From contig CAWBYY010000002.1 of assembly GCA_963793095.1 (NCBI GenBank), positions 1,446,167-1,510,166 on the forward strand: a stretch of 64,000 nucleotides of DNA. Reading direction: 5' to 3'. Positions 22,801 through 31,403 of the stretch are shown piece after piece. A program made the translations under genes and the position numbers. This stretch comes from CAVWDI01 sp963793095. GTDB lineage: Bacteria; Chloroflexota; Anaerolineae; Anaerolineales; UBA4823. The notes under the pieces were generated by a model. That model saw only the letters and a list, made by a program, of their open reading frames with translations. It ran no database searches and had not been told where the DNA came from. Position 1 is the first letter of the stretch. Each line of letters starts with the position of its first letter.

Positions 22801-23725
22801 CATGGCTGGAATTATCAGCCATATCCGAAGGCATCAAACTCGTAATGGGCAGGAAATGGGTTTTGTGATACTCGAAGATTTGCAGGGTACAGTAGAGCTT
22901 GTCGTGTTCCCAAGGTTATGGAAAAAACTTGAGCACAAACTAGAAAGAGACCAGATAATTTTAGTAGATGGACGGGTTGATGCTGGCGGTCTTGAGCCGA
23001 AAATTCTGGTTTCAAGTATAAGCAACAATGAAGAAATAAATCTCCCCCATGCCGACGATGTACAAATTAATGATTTGCCGTATGTAACTTTTGTCGAAGC
23101 GAGTGATTCAATTGAAGGAAATAACCCAGTTGCAGAACAGAACATCAAATTTGAAACCGAAGAAGAAGTAAAGAAACAACCTCGGGAAGGATTTGACTTG
23201 CATCAACCAGTTTCTCTTCCAGATGAAGTTCCGCTATCAGCCAGTGGATTGAGCGAGAGTCATGCTGAATCGATACCTTCCGAGAGTGACCTTGGCGAGA
23301 AGGAAACTGCTCAGGAATTAATTGATAAGGAAGTTGATAATCTTTTAGCAGTAAGCAAGCAGGCAAATCTGGAAATTGAAAATCCTGATCCTATTTCTCT
23401 CCCGCCTGGAGGGCTCGTGGTACCGTCGTTTATATTACCCCCAACGCCTTCTGAAGACACAGGAAAAAAAGTAAATATGATGACGGTAATTGTCCGTTGT
23501 TCTGGTGATAAGGCGCGGGACGAATTGAAAATCAGGAGACTTTATGGATTACTGACTTCATACCCGGGTAATGACCGGTTCGCATTTCATGTATTTGAAA
23601 ATGGAAGAGGTTTTTTACTCGAGTTTCCAAATTGTACAGTTGGAATATGCAGCGAATTAAAAACGCGGATATCTCAGTTAGTGAGTCCTGAAAATATCCG
23701 CATTGATTCGATCTATTTCCAATAA
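19838..23725 (+). CDS. dnaE: DNA polymerase III alpha subunit, with C-terminal extension
   Basis: Replicative polymerase, 1295 residues. The PHP domain starts at HLHVHSEYSLLDG. The polymerase catalytic aspartates are in PDIDLDFRDDRR near residue 400. FGTLGARAAIRDVGR, RSAGTHAAGV and YQEQLMFAAMQLAGYT mark palm, fingers and HhH regions. An OB fold starts about residue 985 (NIRMAGIISHIRRHQTRNG). Beyond it lie about 110 residues of acidic, Ser/Pro-rich linker and a compact domain of about 80 residues ending RIDSIYFQ; the linker and terminal domain go beyond the usual family length of about 1150. ATG at 19838 fits the conserved N-terminus. Confidence 0.95.
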   Translation: MSFVHLHVHSEYSLLDGFSNIRQLVKRAKEMDMPALAITDHGSMYGVVEFYNAAIGHGIKPIIGIEAYLAARGMKSKDPQYDKKSSHILLLAENQTGYQNLLKLSSAAQIEGFYYHPRIDHDILEQHSEGIICTTGCLSAELPRMINKGNLTQAQKRLDWYFEVFGRENFFFELQDHNIKELKNINQTLLNFRERYGANCIATNDVHYINPEDAPLQDLLLAIQTGCLLTDPDRMRMADASFYLRSHEEMADIFSEIPEAVSNTLRIAERCNVDLGFKGYHLPQFEVPEGHDARGYLRVLCEDGLKRRYGERSDDQEVVERLNYELEIIHRMGFDTYFLIVWDLCRYARSQGIWYNARGSAAGSIVAYTLDITLVDPIDHGLIFERFLNPGRISMPDIDLDFRDDRRAEMMEYTARKYGDDKVAQIITFGTLGARAAIRDVGRVKDIPLNEVDKVARLIPNIPGKPVSIREAINSVRELKEFYNSTPFIQELVDTAMQMEGVVRSAGTHAAGVIITDKPMVEYIPLHRPTGSTGAESPIKTVTQFDMNIVDSLGLLKVDFLGLSTLTIMARACEMIEKRHEIKLNLGNIPTNDPDTYELLGRGETAGVFQVEGSGMRRWLMEMKPKELANVIAMVALFRPGPMDFIPDYIQRMHGKKKVEYKHPSLEPIFKETYGFPVYQEQLMFAAMQLAGYTAPEADDLRKAIAKKVKGKLEKHREKFIAGSVSNNIPSSTAAAIFEEWKEFARYGFNKSHAVDYGVIAVQTAYLKTHFPVEYMTALLSVYKNDTAKIALYVADCRRMGIPVEPPDINASGWDFGIEDLESGKSVIRFGLGAVKNVGQGPVNSILNARKSGPFTDLIDFAKRTDLRVVGKRALESLIRVGALRNYGRRIALLNSLDKIIAFSAMHFKASEAGQISLFGSHTGVDESIDIPSVSFDVSRHEILNWERELIGLYISDHPLNPVMDSLVEFVTHYSAQLGETVHNQNIRMAGIISHIRRHQTRNGQEMGFVILEDLQGTVELVVFPRLWKKLEHKLERDQIILVDGRVDAGGLEPKILVSSISNNEEINLPHADDVQINDLPYVTFVEASDSIEGNNPVAEQNIKFETEEEVKKQPREGFDLHQPVSLPDEVPLSASGLSESHAESIPSESDLGEKETAQELIDKEVDNLLAVSKQANLEIENPDPISLPPGGLVVPSFILPPTPSEDTGKKVNMMTVIVRCSGDKARDELKIRRLYGLLTSYPGNDRFAFHVFENGRGFLLEFPNCTVGICSELKTRISQLVSPENIRIDSIYFQ

Positions 23726-23766
23726 GTTGGTACTATTTACTCAAGAAAACCCCTAAAATGTACGCT

Positions 23767-23795
23767 ACCCTGAGTTATTGGCAGGGTGTTTCTTT
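23767..23795 (+). terminator. Possible terminator after dnaE
   Basis: ACCCTG (23767-23772) pairs with CAGGGT (23782-23787) across a 9-nt loop, followed by GTTTCTTTA. Short stem and interrupted T-run, so weak. Confidence 0.5.
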
Positions 23796-23814
23796 ATTAA
23801 GAAGGGGATGAATA

Positions 23815-25020
23815 TTAATTTTCACTGGTCATAATGAATAATGGATTCATTCCAAAACTATGATAAAAGGGACGCAGTCGTTCTGTGTTGTAATACTTAT
23901 CAACCCTCACATTTTTTTTCGAGCTTGCTACCACATCAACCGGGACATTGTCATAGCGACCGTTACGCAAACACACAAGGCGTCCATGGATATCATTCAT
24001 TATCAGATCTAGAGCCAGGTTTCCATAAGCCATAGGGACAATCGAATTTATTGCATCCGGGTCTCCCCCGCGTGTCAGGTAGCTTAATTTTTGTGTGATT
24101 GTATTAATTTGACGCCCATTATTGAATTTTGGCGACAGCTTTTTTAGTTCCTCTGAAATTAAATCTCCGATTCCGCCCAGTTTCTTGTGTCCAAAATCAT
24201 CCTGAGTTGCGTCCTCGAATACCATTTCTCCACCTTTGAACATCGCTCCTTCTGAGGCGAGCAGCACAGAATACTTGCTGGGATTTTTATTGCGGTCGTA
24301 TACAAGCAGGTCAGTAAGCTGCTCGATATCAAATTTGTACTCAGGAATCACACAGCGATTTGCTGCTCCAGCCATGGTGGGCAGCATTGCTGTAAAACCG
24401 GCATACCTTCCAAATACTTCCAGTACCAGGAAACGTTCGTGCGATCCTGCGGAAGTCCGTAAGTTGTTTGATAGCTGTATTGTGCGTGTGATACATGTGC
24501 TGAATCCAATGCAGTAATCTGTTCCGGGAACATCGTTGTCCATTGTCTTTGGAATCGCCACGATCTTTTTTCCATCTTGAAACAAGCGCACCGCTACGCT
24601 GAGCGTGTCATCTCCCCCGATTGGAATGAGGTAATCAATATTCAGGTAATCAAGATTCTTGATCACTTCAGGTATCAGATCGTTCGTCTCATTATTGTAT
24701 TCATCTTTAAGGTGGTCGGGGACTGCGCTCTTCTTAACAGATTTAGGATTTGTTCTGGATGAATGTAGAAAGGTGCCTCCAGTTCGCCCGGCTTTATTTA
24801 CCACTTCTTCGGTTAACAGCTGGAAACAACTGCTGTTGTCTGCATCTTTATCCCTGATCAAATCAACGAGTCCAGCCCAACCTCTGCGGATGCCGATAAC
24901 ATCGTATCCCTCACGAAGCGCCCTGATTGTTACAGCTCGAATAGCTGGATTCAAACCTGGCACATCCCCACCCCCAGTTAAAATCCCAATTACGCCCTTA
25001 TTTTTTTTCGAAGTTGCCAT
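23815..25020 (-). CDS. pfp: 6-phosphofructokinase, PPi-dependent type
   Basis: Catalyses fructose-6-phosphate phosphorylation in glycolysis. The 401-residue protein has ILTGGGDVPGLNPAIRA (phosphoryl-donor loop), PIGGDDTLS, and PKTMDNDVPGTDYCIGF (catalytic TxDxD). In the family, Gly-to-Asp in GGDG(S/T) and Lys in PKTxDND (instead of PGT) mark diphosphate rather than ATP as donor; both are seen here. ERFLVLEVFGRYAGF contacts the sugar phosphate. The reaction would be reversible and save ATP, as common in anaerobes. The donor call is inference from these two residues. Confidence 0.88.
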   Translation of the reverse strand: MATSKKNKGVIGILTGGGDVPGLNPAIRAVTIRALREGYDVIGIRRGWAGLVDLIRDKDADNSSCFQLLTEEVVNKAGRTGGTFLHSSRTNPKSVKKSAVPDHLKDEYNNETNDLIPEVIKNLDYLNIDYLIPIGGDDTLSVAVRLFQDGKKIVAIPKTMDNDVPGTDYCIGFSTCITRTIQLSNNLRTSAGSHERFLVLEVFGRYAGFTAMLPTMAGAANRCVIPEYKFDIEQLTDLLVYDRNKNPSKYSVLLASEGAMFKGGEMVFEDATQDDFGHKKLGGIGDLISEELKKLSPKFNNGRQINTITQKLSYLTRGGDPDAINSIVPMAYGNLALDLIMNDIHGRLVCLRNGRYDNVPVDVVASSKKNVRVDKYYNTERLRPFYHSFGMNPLFIMTSEN

Positions 25021-25155
25021 AGAAATAACTCCAATTCATAAATTGATTTAACAATAACTTTTATTTACATATAGCCAGTATTATATTGCGTTTTAGTAAC
25101 TATGCTGAAAGTAATAATTATTGAATGAATAGTTAATGTGCAGATATTTGTTGAC

Positions 25156-26835
25156 TCATATACCTGGAGGTTCACGGTAAATTCCGAAGACTTCTTTCAT
25201 AACTGAGACTATCTCGCCAAGGGTGGCATAGGCTTTGACAGCATCAATGATATAAGGCATGGTGTTCTCTCTTCCAAGGCACGCTGTTCGCAGACGATCC
25301 AAAGTCTGACCAACATATGCTGAATCCCGGCTGTTTCGCAGTTGTTCCAGGCGCGATAACTGGCGTGAATAACCCTCGGGGTCCATTTCAAGAATTGGAA
25401 TCGTTACATGCTTATCGTCAGTGAAAGCGTTGACTCCAACAATGTATCTTTTACTTTCATCGAGTTCTGATTGGAAGCGGTAAGCTGCATCAGCGATCTC
25501 GTTCTGGAAATAACCTTTTTCTATTGAAGGGATCACTCCGCCTAATTCATCGATATTTTTAAAATAATCATATGCCTGGGATTCAATTTTGTTTGTTAGC
25601 GTTTCCAGAAAATATGAACCTCCAAACGAGTTGACCGAGTCGCATACACCAGTTTCAGCAGCAATTATCTGTTGAGTCCGGAGAGCAATTGTTGCGGCCA
25701 TTTCAGATGGAAGGGCCAATGCTTCATCCATACTGTTTGTGTGCAGGGATTGTGTCCCTCCCAGCACTGCAGCTAAAGCCTGTAATGCAACCCGGATGAG
25801 ATTTAATTCGGGTTGTTGAGCGGTGAGAGAAACACCAGCTGTTTGGGTATGAAAACGCATAAGCATTGACCTGGAGTTTTTGGCGCCAAAATTATCCCGC
25901 ATTTCCCTGCTCCAGATGCGGCGGGCAGCCCTGTACTTAGCTATTTCTTCAAAAAAATCATTGTGCGCATTGAAGAAAAATGATAAGCGAGGGGCAAATT
26001 CATCAATATCCAGACCCCGGTCGAGCGCCCAGCGGACATACTCCATTCCGTTAGCGAGTGTGAATGCAAGCTCCTGGGCGGCGGTAGAACCGGCTTCGCG
26101 GATATGGTATCCAGATATGCTGATTGTATTCCAGTGCGGTATATATTTCGACCCGTATTCAATGGTATCAGTCACCAAGCGCATTGATGGTTTTGGTGGG
26201 AAAATATATTCCTTCTGGGCTATATATTCCTTAAGAATATCATTTTGAATGGTCCCGCGTAACTTTTGCGATTGAAGCCCTTGATTTTCAGCAGCTGCAA
26301 TATACATCGCCCAGATAATCGCTGCCGGTGAATTAATTGTCATACTGGTCGAAACCCTGTCCAACGGGATATTTTCCAAAAGAATTTCCATATCCTTCAG
26401 GGAGGAGACAGCCACGCCACATTTTCCAAATTCACCGGCTGCAGTTGGGTCATCACTGTCCAATCCCATCAGGGTGGGCAAATCAAAAGCAATTGAAAGG
26501 CCGGTTTGTCCTTGGTCGAGCAGGTATTTAAACCTTGCGTTTGTTTCTTCTGGGGTTCCGAAGCCTGCAAACATTCTTTTTGTCCATACTCTGCTGCGGT
26601 ACATGGTTGGGTGGATGCCGCGCGTGAATGGGTAATCGCCGGGATAACCAATATCAGATTCGATATCCAAATCTTTCAGATCTATCGGTGTGTAGAGGCG
26701 ATTAATTGGTTCGGATGATACTGTGAAAAAATCGCGGCTTAACTCCGGTTTCTTTTTTATTATTCTTTCGAGAGTATCCTTTTCCCAATTCAGAAAAGAT
26801 CTCTTTATCGATTCAAATTCTTGTTGGTCTGGCAC
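25156..26835 (-). CDS. Methylmalonyl-CoA mutase, catalytic (large) subunit
   Basis: Interconverts methylmalonyl-CoA and succinyl-CoA using adenosylcobalamin. The 559-residue protein is the TIM-barrel part only and lacks the C-terminal B12 domain, which is encoded at 11888-12298. Visible blocks are YPFTRGIHPTMYRSRVWTKR, FAGFGTPEETNARFKYLL, GLSIAFDLPTLMG and GGTQSLHTNSMDEALALP. A role in propionate or branched-chain degradation, or in propionate formation, is likely. Isobutyryl-CoA or ethylmalonyl-CoA mutase specificity cannot be excluded by eye. Confidence 0.92.
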   Translation of the reverse strand: MPDQQEFESIKRSFLNWEKDTLERIIKKKPELSRDFFTVSSEPINRLYTPIDLKDLDIESDIGYPGDYPFTRGIHPTMYRSRVWTKRMFAGFGTPEETNARFKYLLDQGQTGLSIAFDLPTLMGLDSDDPTAAGEFGKCGVAVSSLKDMEILLENIPLDRVSTSMTINSPAAIIWAMYIAAAENQGLQSQKLRGTIQNDILKEYIAQKEYIFPPKPSMRLVTDTIEYGSKYIPHWNTISISGYHIREAGSTAAQELAFTLANGMEYVRWALDRGLDIDEFAPRLSFFFNAHNDFFEEIAKYRAARRIWSREMRDNFGAKNSRSMLMRFHTQTAGVSLTAQQPELNLIRVALQALAAVLGGTQSLHTNSMDEALALPSEMAATIALRTQQIIAAETGVCDSVNSFGGSYFLETLTNKIESQAYDYFKNIDELGGVIPSIEKGYFQNEIADAAYRFQSELDESKRYIVGVNAFTDDKHVTIPILEMDPEGYSRQLSRLEQLRNSRDSAYVGQTLDRLRTACLGRENTMPYIIDAVKAYATLGEIVSVMKEVFGIYREPPGI

Positions 26836-26976
26836 AAAATACTCCTGGTTTTTTTCGATGGTGTGATAAAAAAAATTATAGCATCATGGTCAGCAGAAAT
26901 AATCACTCTTTCTGAATTTATTCGTAAAAACGAAAACCGAGTTCGAGGGATTATTTATACCGGAAATTTTTTCAGG

Positions 26977-27891
26977 TCATGCAAGAAAATTTATGATTGC
27001 CGGTGTAATATCAGTGAGGTCTTTCATCCCAGAGGTAAATTTACTTCTCAAATGCGCTGAGCCAATAATTAAAGCCGGTACAGGATTCTCTGTATGTTTT
27101 CTGGTGCTCAAATCTTCCAGATTTCCATGGTCCGATGTAATTAAAATCAAACTATTTTTAGAATTCCAGTTGTCCAATAAACCGCCAATGACTGTATCAA
27201 AATCCTCCAGCAGCTTGCAGGCAATCTTCATGTCGCGACCATGACCGGCATAATCACTCAACCAGTATTCAAAAAGAGTAAAATCAAATTCTGATGCCAG
27301 TTTTGCGATTCGGTAACCAGCTTCTGACAGCGTTAATTCAGGAATATTTTCGATTCCAAGATGGTTTTTCCATCCTGCGCCAGTGAAATCTGCAGAGACA
27401 GCTTTCCCGTTTATTAAAGCTGCCTGTGTATATAATGGAATACCCGCGCTTATTACTGTAAGCGGTAAGGCTGCATACAGCCTTTTTTTTGATCTGATAG
27501 CATCAAAATAACCCGGAGGGTATGCATTCAGAAAAGATATATTTTTACCAGCCATTCGCAGTGTCTTTAACAGGTTCCCGCTTTCTATTATGTCAGCTAT
27601 TGCCTGGTTAGGTTTCGGGCCATAATGGTAACCAAGTTCCACAGGGATATTCCTGCCCGTCATCAAAACCGCCTGACCGGTTGCAGATTGAGGCAATCCT
27701 GCAACCTGCAGGCTTGCATCAAGAGCTAATAAGGTGGCTCTCTCTGAATTTATGGGCGCATGTTCTATTGTTAATTTAGCCCCGTCGATCAACCCTCTGA
27801 TCACAGGCATACTGGCGCGGGTAAAAGGATTGGTCTCCGGGTTATCTGGACCCAATCCGATACCATCAACGAAGATAAACAGCAGGTTCAT
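26977..27891 (-). CDS. Phosphoglycerate-mutase-like metalloenzyme (alkaline phosphatase superfamily)
   Basis: 304 residues. MNLLFIFVDGIGLG holds the metal-binding Asp of the superfamily, QSATGQAVLMTG the nucleophile region (Ser/Thr), and ITSDHGNLED plus the following RKHTENPVPALI the second metal cluster. These features match the metalloenzyme family of cofactor-independent phosphoglycerate mutase and phosphopentomutase. At about 300 residues it is much shorter than iPGM, so another phosphoryl-transfer role is likely. The start ATG overlaps the stop of the upstream methyltransferase gene by 4 bp. Confidence 0.8.
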   Translation of the reverse strand: MNLLFIFVDGIGLGPDNPETNPFTRASMPVIRGLIDGAKLTIEHAPINSERATLLALDASLQVAGLPQSATGQAVLMTGRNIPVELGYHYGPKPNQAIADIIESGNLLKTLRMAGKNISFLNAYPPGYFDAIRSKKRLYAALPLTVISAGIPLYTQAALINGKAVSADFTGAGWKNHLGIENIPELTLSEAGYRIAKLASEFDFTLFEYWLSDYAGHGRDMKIACKLLEDFDTVIGGLLDNWNSKNSLILITSDHGNLEDLSTRKHTENPVPALIIGSAHLRSKFTSGMKDLTDITPAIINFLA

Positions 27892-28451
27892 TTTTTATAT
27901 AATAACCACAATGAGGGAATTTCACCCCTCTCTGTGGTGTCCTTTCTGTAAATCAGACTCATCAGATTTGAAAGTTCTTTAAGGTCGCTATCATCTATTC
28001 CAGTATCAGATTTTATTTTGGATTTGTACCAAGTGTATAACAAATAATCTCCTCCTTCATTTAATAACCTGGGCAAGTCGTGTAAATATCCCTCTTTTTC
28101 GGTTTTATTCAGGGAGTGGAAACATCCAATATCAAGGATTAAATCAAATTTCCCGTCAATGGTTTTTAATCGACTAACATCGTCCTGATAGAACTGGATG
28201 TTGACTCCTGCTTCAGCTGATTTTTGACGGGCTGTTCGGATAGCTCGCATTGAAAAATCCACACCCGTGGAGTTCCACCCGTGTTTTGCGAGCGTAATAG
28301 CATTTGTCCCAGTACCGCAGCCCAAATCGAGAGACCTTCCGGGTTGATTTTTCTGGATATATTCCAATAGTTCCGGAGGGGATATTCCAGTGTCCCAGGG
28401 TGGATTCCCGAGGTACCAGATAAAAAACGTCAGCCGTCTTAAAAAACTCAT
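27888..28451 (-). CDS. Class I SAM-dependent methyltransferase
   Basis: About 187 residues from the ATG at 28451; an in-frame TTG at 28541 would add 30 residues but has no ribosome site. Motif I is SLDLGCGTGTNAI, acidic motif II GVDFSMRAI, and DLILDIGCFHSL the post-motif. The substrate is unknown; the PPWDTGISPPEL N-terminus resembles small thiopurine/tellurite-type methyltransferases. It forms an overlapping pair with the downstream metalloenzyme gene. Confidence 0.8.
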   Translation of the reverse strand: MSFLRRLTFFIWYLGNPPWDTGISPPELLEYIQKNQPGRSLDLGCGTGTNAITLAKHGWNSTGVDFSMRAIRTARQKSAEAGVNIQFYQDDVSRLKTIDGKFDLILDIGCFHSLNKTEKEGYLHDLPRLLNEGGDYLLYTWYKSKIKSDTGIDDSDLKELSNLMSLIYRKDTTERGEIPSLWLLYKK

Positions 28452-28604
28452 TTGAATATATCTTAATCCATTAATTTTTGATTTTTCTCCAACACCTGAA
28501 TATTCAAATTCATATGAAAATTGGTACCAAATCTTTGACAATGTGAAAGAGATAACTTACAATCTAAGGCTGCCATAAATCACTCCATAAGGAAGGTTGT
28601 TCAA

Positions 28605-30674
28605 ATGAAAGAATATACCACGGATGCTATTCGTAATATCGCACTGGTATCCCATAGTGGCGCAGGAAAAACAATGCTAGCAGAGGCGTTTTTGCATTTT
28701 ACTGGAGCTACAACGCGCCTGGGGCAAATCGAGGATGGTTCAACTGCTTCAGATTTCGAAGATGAGGAGATCCGCCGGAATTTATCGCTTTCGACTGCGA
28801 TTATCCCGGTGGAATACAAGGACAACAAAATCAATATCCTGGATACTCCTGGCTATACTGATTTTATAGGGGAAGTAATTTCTGCCTTAAGTGTGGTGGA
28901 TGGCGCCCTGGTTCTGGTTGATTCGGTCTCAGGCGCTGAAGTAGGAACTGAGATCGCATGGAATTATTGTGATGATTTTAATTTACCGCGTTTTGTTGTT
29001 ATTAATAAAATGAACCGGGACAATGCAAATTTTGAAAAAGCCCTGGCATCTGTGAGTTTGTTGTCCTCTATACGTCTTATTCCAGTCCAACTTCCCTGGG
29101 GTGAACGGTCGGAATTTAAAGGTGTTCTGGATCTATTAACCATGAAAGCGTATTCTGGAGATGGGAAAGAAGTTGGGGATATCCCCGCTGAATTCCAGGA
29201 TCAAGTTGAGAATGCCCGGATGGAATTGATCGAAGCAGCTGCAGAAGGGGAAGATGCATTATTAGAAAAATACCTTGAAGGAGAAGCCCTTTCTGCGGAA
29301 GAAATCGAAAGAGGCCTGAGAAAGGTTGTGAGGGAGAAAGCGTTTATCCCTGTTTTTGTATCTGCAGGTTCAGCCGAAATTGGTATCTCCAGATTGCTGG
29401 ATGCAATAATTGAATTGATGCCTTCCCCAGCCCAGGCACCTGTAAAATTAGCAGTGGGCAAGGGCGGCGAAGAGGAACTCGAACCATCGGACGATAATCC
29501 GTTGGGTGCCTATGTATGGAAAACAACTGCAGACCCATTCGTCGGAAAAATCACCTATTTTAGGGTTTATTCAGGATTGATGAGTTCCGATACCCGGGTA
29601 TGGAATCAAGCCAAAACTTCTGAAGAACGGATTGGTACTCTGCAATTACTGCGCGGCAAGGAACAAATCGGCATTAAAAATGTCCATGCGGGGGATATTG
29701 CCACTGTTCCCAAACTCAGCCACACATCAACCGGGGATACGCTGTGCGATAAGGGTCATCCAATCCAATTTAATGTCCCGGAATTTCCGAACGCCCTATA
29801 TCGAGTGGCTGTATCACCGGGCACTCAGGCAGATTCAGCAAAAATCAGCCCTACGTTGACAAAATTGAGCGATGAAGATATGACCCTTTCCTGGTACCAG
29901 GAGGCGAGTACCAACCAGACTATCCTGCAGGGAATGGGTGACCAGCATATTGATGTCGCCATTCGAAAGGCTGAAACAAAATTCCAGACCGGATTAAAAA
30001 TGGAAGAACTTAAAGTGCCCTACCAGGAAACTATTACAAAAGACGGGGACGCAAGATACCGCCATAAAAAGCAGACCGGCGGAGCGGGACAGTTCGCAGA
30101 AGTAGCCATGCGAGTAAGCCCCAATGAAGAAGAGATTTACGTATTTAAAAATGATGTTTTTGGCGGGGCGATCTCCTCAGGTTACATGACCGCGATTGAA
30201 AAAGGCATCAAAGTGGTTATGCGTGATGGCGTCATTGCTGGCTTCCCGGTCCAAAATGTATCCGTTTCGGTGTATGATGGAAAGGAGCATCCTGTCGACT
30301 CGAAACCGGTCGCATTCGAAGTCGCCGGCAGGGAGGCATTCAAAATGGCAGTCAGAGATGCTGCCCCGGTACTTTTAGAACCAATCGTTAACGTGCGCAT
30401 CATCGTTCCAGAAGCTAATATGGGCGATATTCTCGGGGACCTGAACACCCGCAGGGCCCGGGTCCAGGGGATGGATACAGAAAAAGGGCGGTCAGTTGTA
30501 ACCGCAAAAGTCCCCCTGGCAGAGATGCTGAGGTACACAACCGACTTACGTTCTATGACTGGAGGCCGGGGAGTTTTCACCTTGGAACATTCACATTATG
30601 AGGTCGTCCCGACCCATATCGCCCAGGAAGTGATTGACGCTCGTTTGAAAGAAGTGGAATCTAAAGAAGAATAA
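28605..30674 (+). CDS. Elongation factor G-like GTPase
   Basis: 689 residues with all EF-G domains. P-loop SHSGAGKT, LDTPGYTDF (G3) and INKMNRD (G4). The switch I region reads RRNLSLSTAIIPVEY instead of the canonical RGITI of translocating EF-G, which places it in the EF-G-like paralogue group. Domain IV contains KKQTGGAGQFAEVAM and domain V NMGDILGDLNTRRARVQGM. GAAGG at -10 supports ATG at 28605. Its exact role (translation stress, ribosome recycling or none) is not established from sequence. Whether a canonical fusA exists elsewhere is not visible here. Confidence 0.88.
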   Translation: MKEYTTDAIRNIALVSHSGAGKTMLAEAFLHFTGATTRLGQIEDGSTASDFEDEEIRRNLSLSTAIIPVEYKDNKINILDTPGYTDFIGEVISALSVVDGALVLVDSVSGAEVGTEIAWNYCDDFNLPRFVVINKMNRDNANFEKALASVSLLSSIRLIPVQLPWGERSEFKGVLDLLTMKAYSGDGKEVGDIPAEFQDQVENARMELIEAAAEGEDALLEKYLEGEALSAEEIERGLRKVVREKAFIPVFVSAGSAEIGISRLLDAIIELMPSPAQAPVKLAVGKGGEEELEPSDDNPLGAYVWKTTADPFVGKITYFRVYSGLMSSDTRVWNQAKTSEERIGTLQLLRGKEQIGIKNVHAGDIATVPKLSHTSTGDTLCDKGHPIQFNVPEFPNALYRVAVSPGTQADSAKISPTLTKLSDEDMTLSWYQEASTNQTILQGMGDQHIDVAIRKAETKFQTGLKMEELKVPYQETITKDGDARYRHKKQTGGAGQFAEVAMRVSPNEEEIYVFKNDVFGGAISSGYMTAIEKGIKVVMRDGVIAGFPVQNVSVSVYDGKEHPVDSKPVAFEVAGREAFKMAVRDAAPVLLEPIVNVRIIVPEANMGDILGDLNTRRARVQGMDTEKGRSVVTAKVPLAEMLRYTTDLRSMTGGRGVFTLEHSHYEVVPTHIAQEVIDARLKEVESKEE

Positions 30675-30730
30675 AAACCAGCAGCGCTTCATTTCACCAG
30701 CGGTTATTTTGGGGGTGATAAAATATATTG

Positions 30731-31387
30731 ATGGCTGAAATTCCCTTATTCCCTTTGAATACTGTTCTCTTTCCGGGAACGCATTTGCATCTTCATATAT
30801 TTGAAGAACGTTATAAGGTCATGATATCGAGCTGTTTAGAGGATAAGGTTCCTTTTGGGGTTTTGTTGATTAAGCGGGGATTCGAAGCTTTTGATAAAGA
30901 TGTGGAACCGTTTCGCATAGGATGTACAGCCGCCATTCATCGAATTGAAAATCTAGATAATGGAAATTTTAATATCGTCGTCAGAGGGCTGGAAAGGTTC
31001 CGCCTGTTATCGATACTGAAAATTAATCAGCCTTATTCAGTCGGAAAGATCAAAATGTTTCCTTATAAAAGCACCATAAGGAGCGGATGGGAAACAAGCT
31101 TCAATGAATTATCTTCCCTGGTAAAAAGATACCTGAATAAATTCTCTAAAGAAAGAAAAAATGTGATTGATATTGGCAGGATTCCGGATACTCCTTTTGA
31201 ATTGGCGACATTTTCGTCAAATATCCTGCTTATCTCCACCCTGAAAAAACAATATCTTTTATCTCTGGAAAGTGTTGATGATTTACTGGATGAACTCGTA
31301 TCAATTTATAAACGAGAAGTAGCAATCCTGGATGTATTGTTGATGGAAAGGAAAACTGTTTCGCTTGGCGCGTTTTCGATAAATTGA
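30731..31387 (+). CDS. Lon N-terminal (substrate-binding) domain protein
   Basis: 218 residues from ATG at 30731. It has the LON domain hallmark IPLFPLNTVLFPG and LHIFEERYKVMI, and no ATPase or protease part. Stand-alone LON proteins occur widely; their function is poorly defined. It lies 57 bp after the EF-G-like gene on the same strand and 16 bp before the peptide-binding lipoprotein, so it may be co-transcribed with either. Confidence 0.85.
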   Translation: MAEIPLFPLNTVLFPGTHLHLHIFEERYKVMISSCLEDKVPFGVLLIKRGFEAFDKDVEPFRIGCTAAIHRIENLDNGNFNIVVRGLERFRLLSILKINQPYSVGKIKMFPYKSTIRSGWETSFNELSSLVKRYLNKFSKERKNVIDIGRIPDTPFELATFSSNILLISTLKKQYLLSLESVDDLLDELVSIYKREVAILDVLLMERKTVSLGAFSIN

Positions 31388-31403
31388 TTCAGCGGAGGGA
31401 AAA

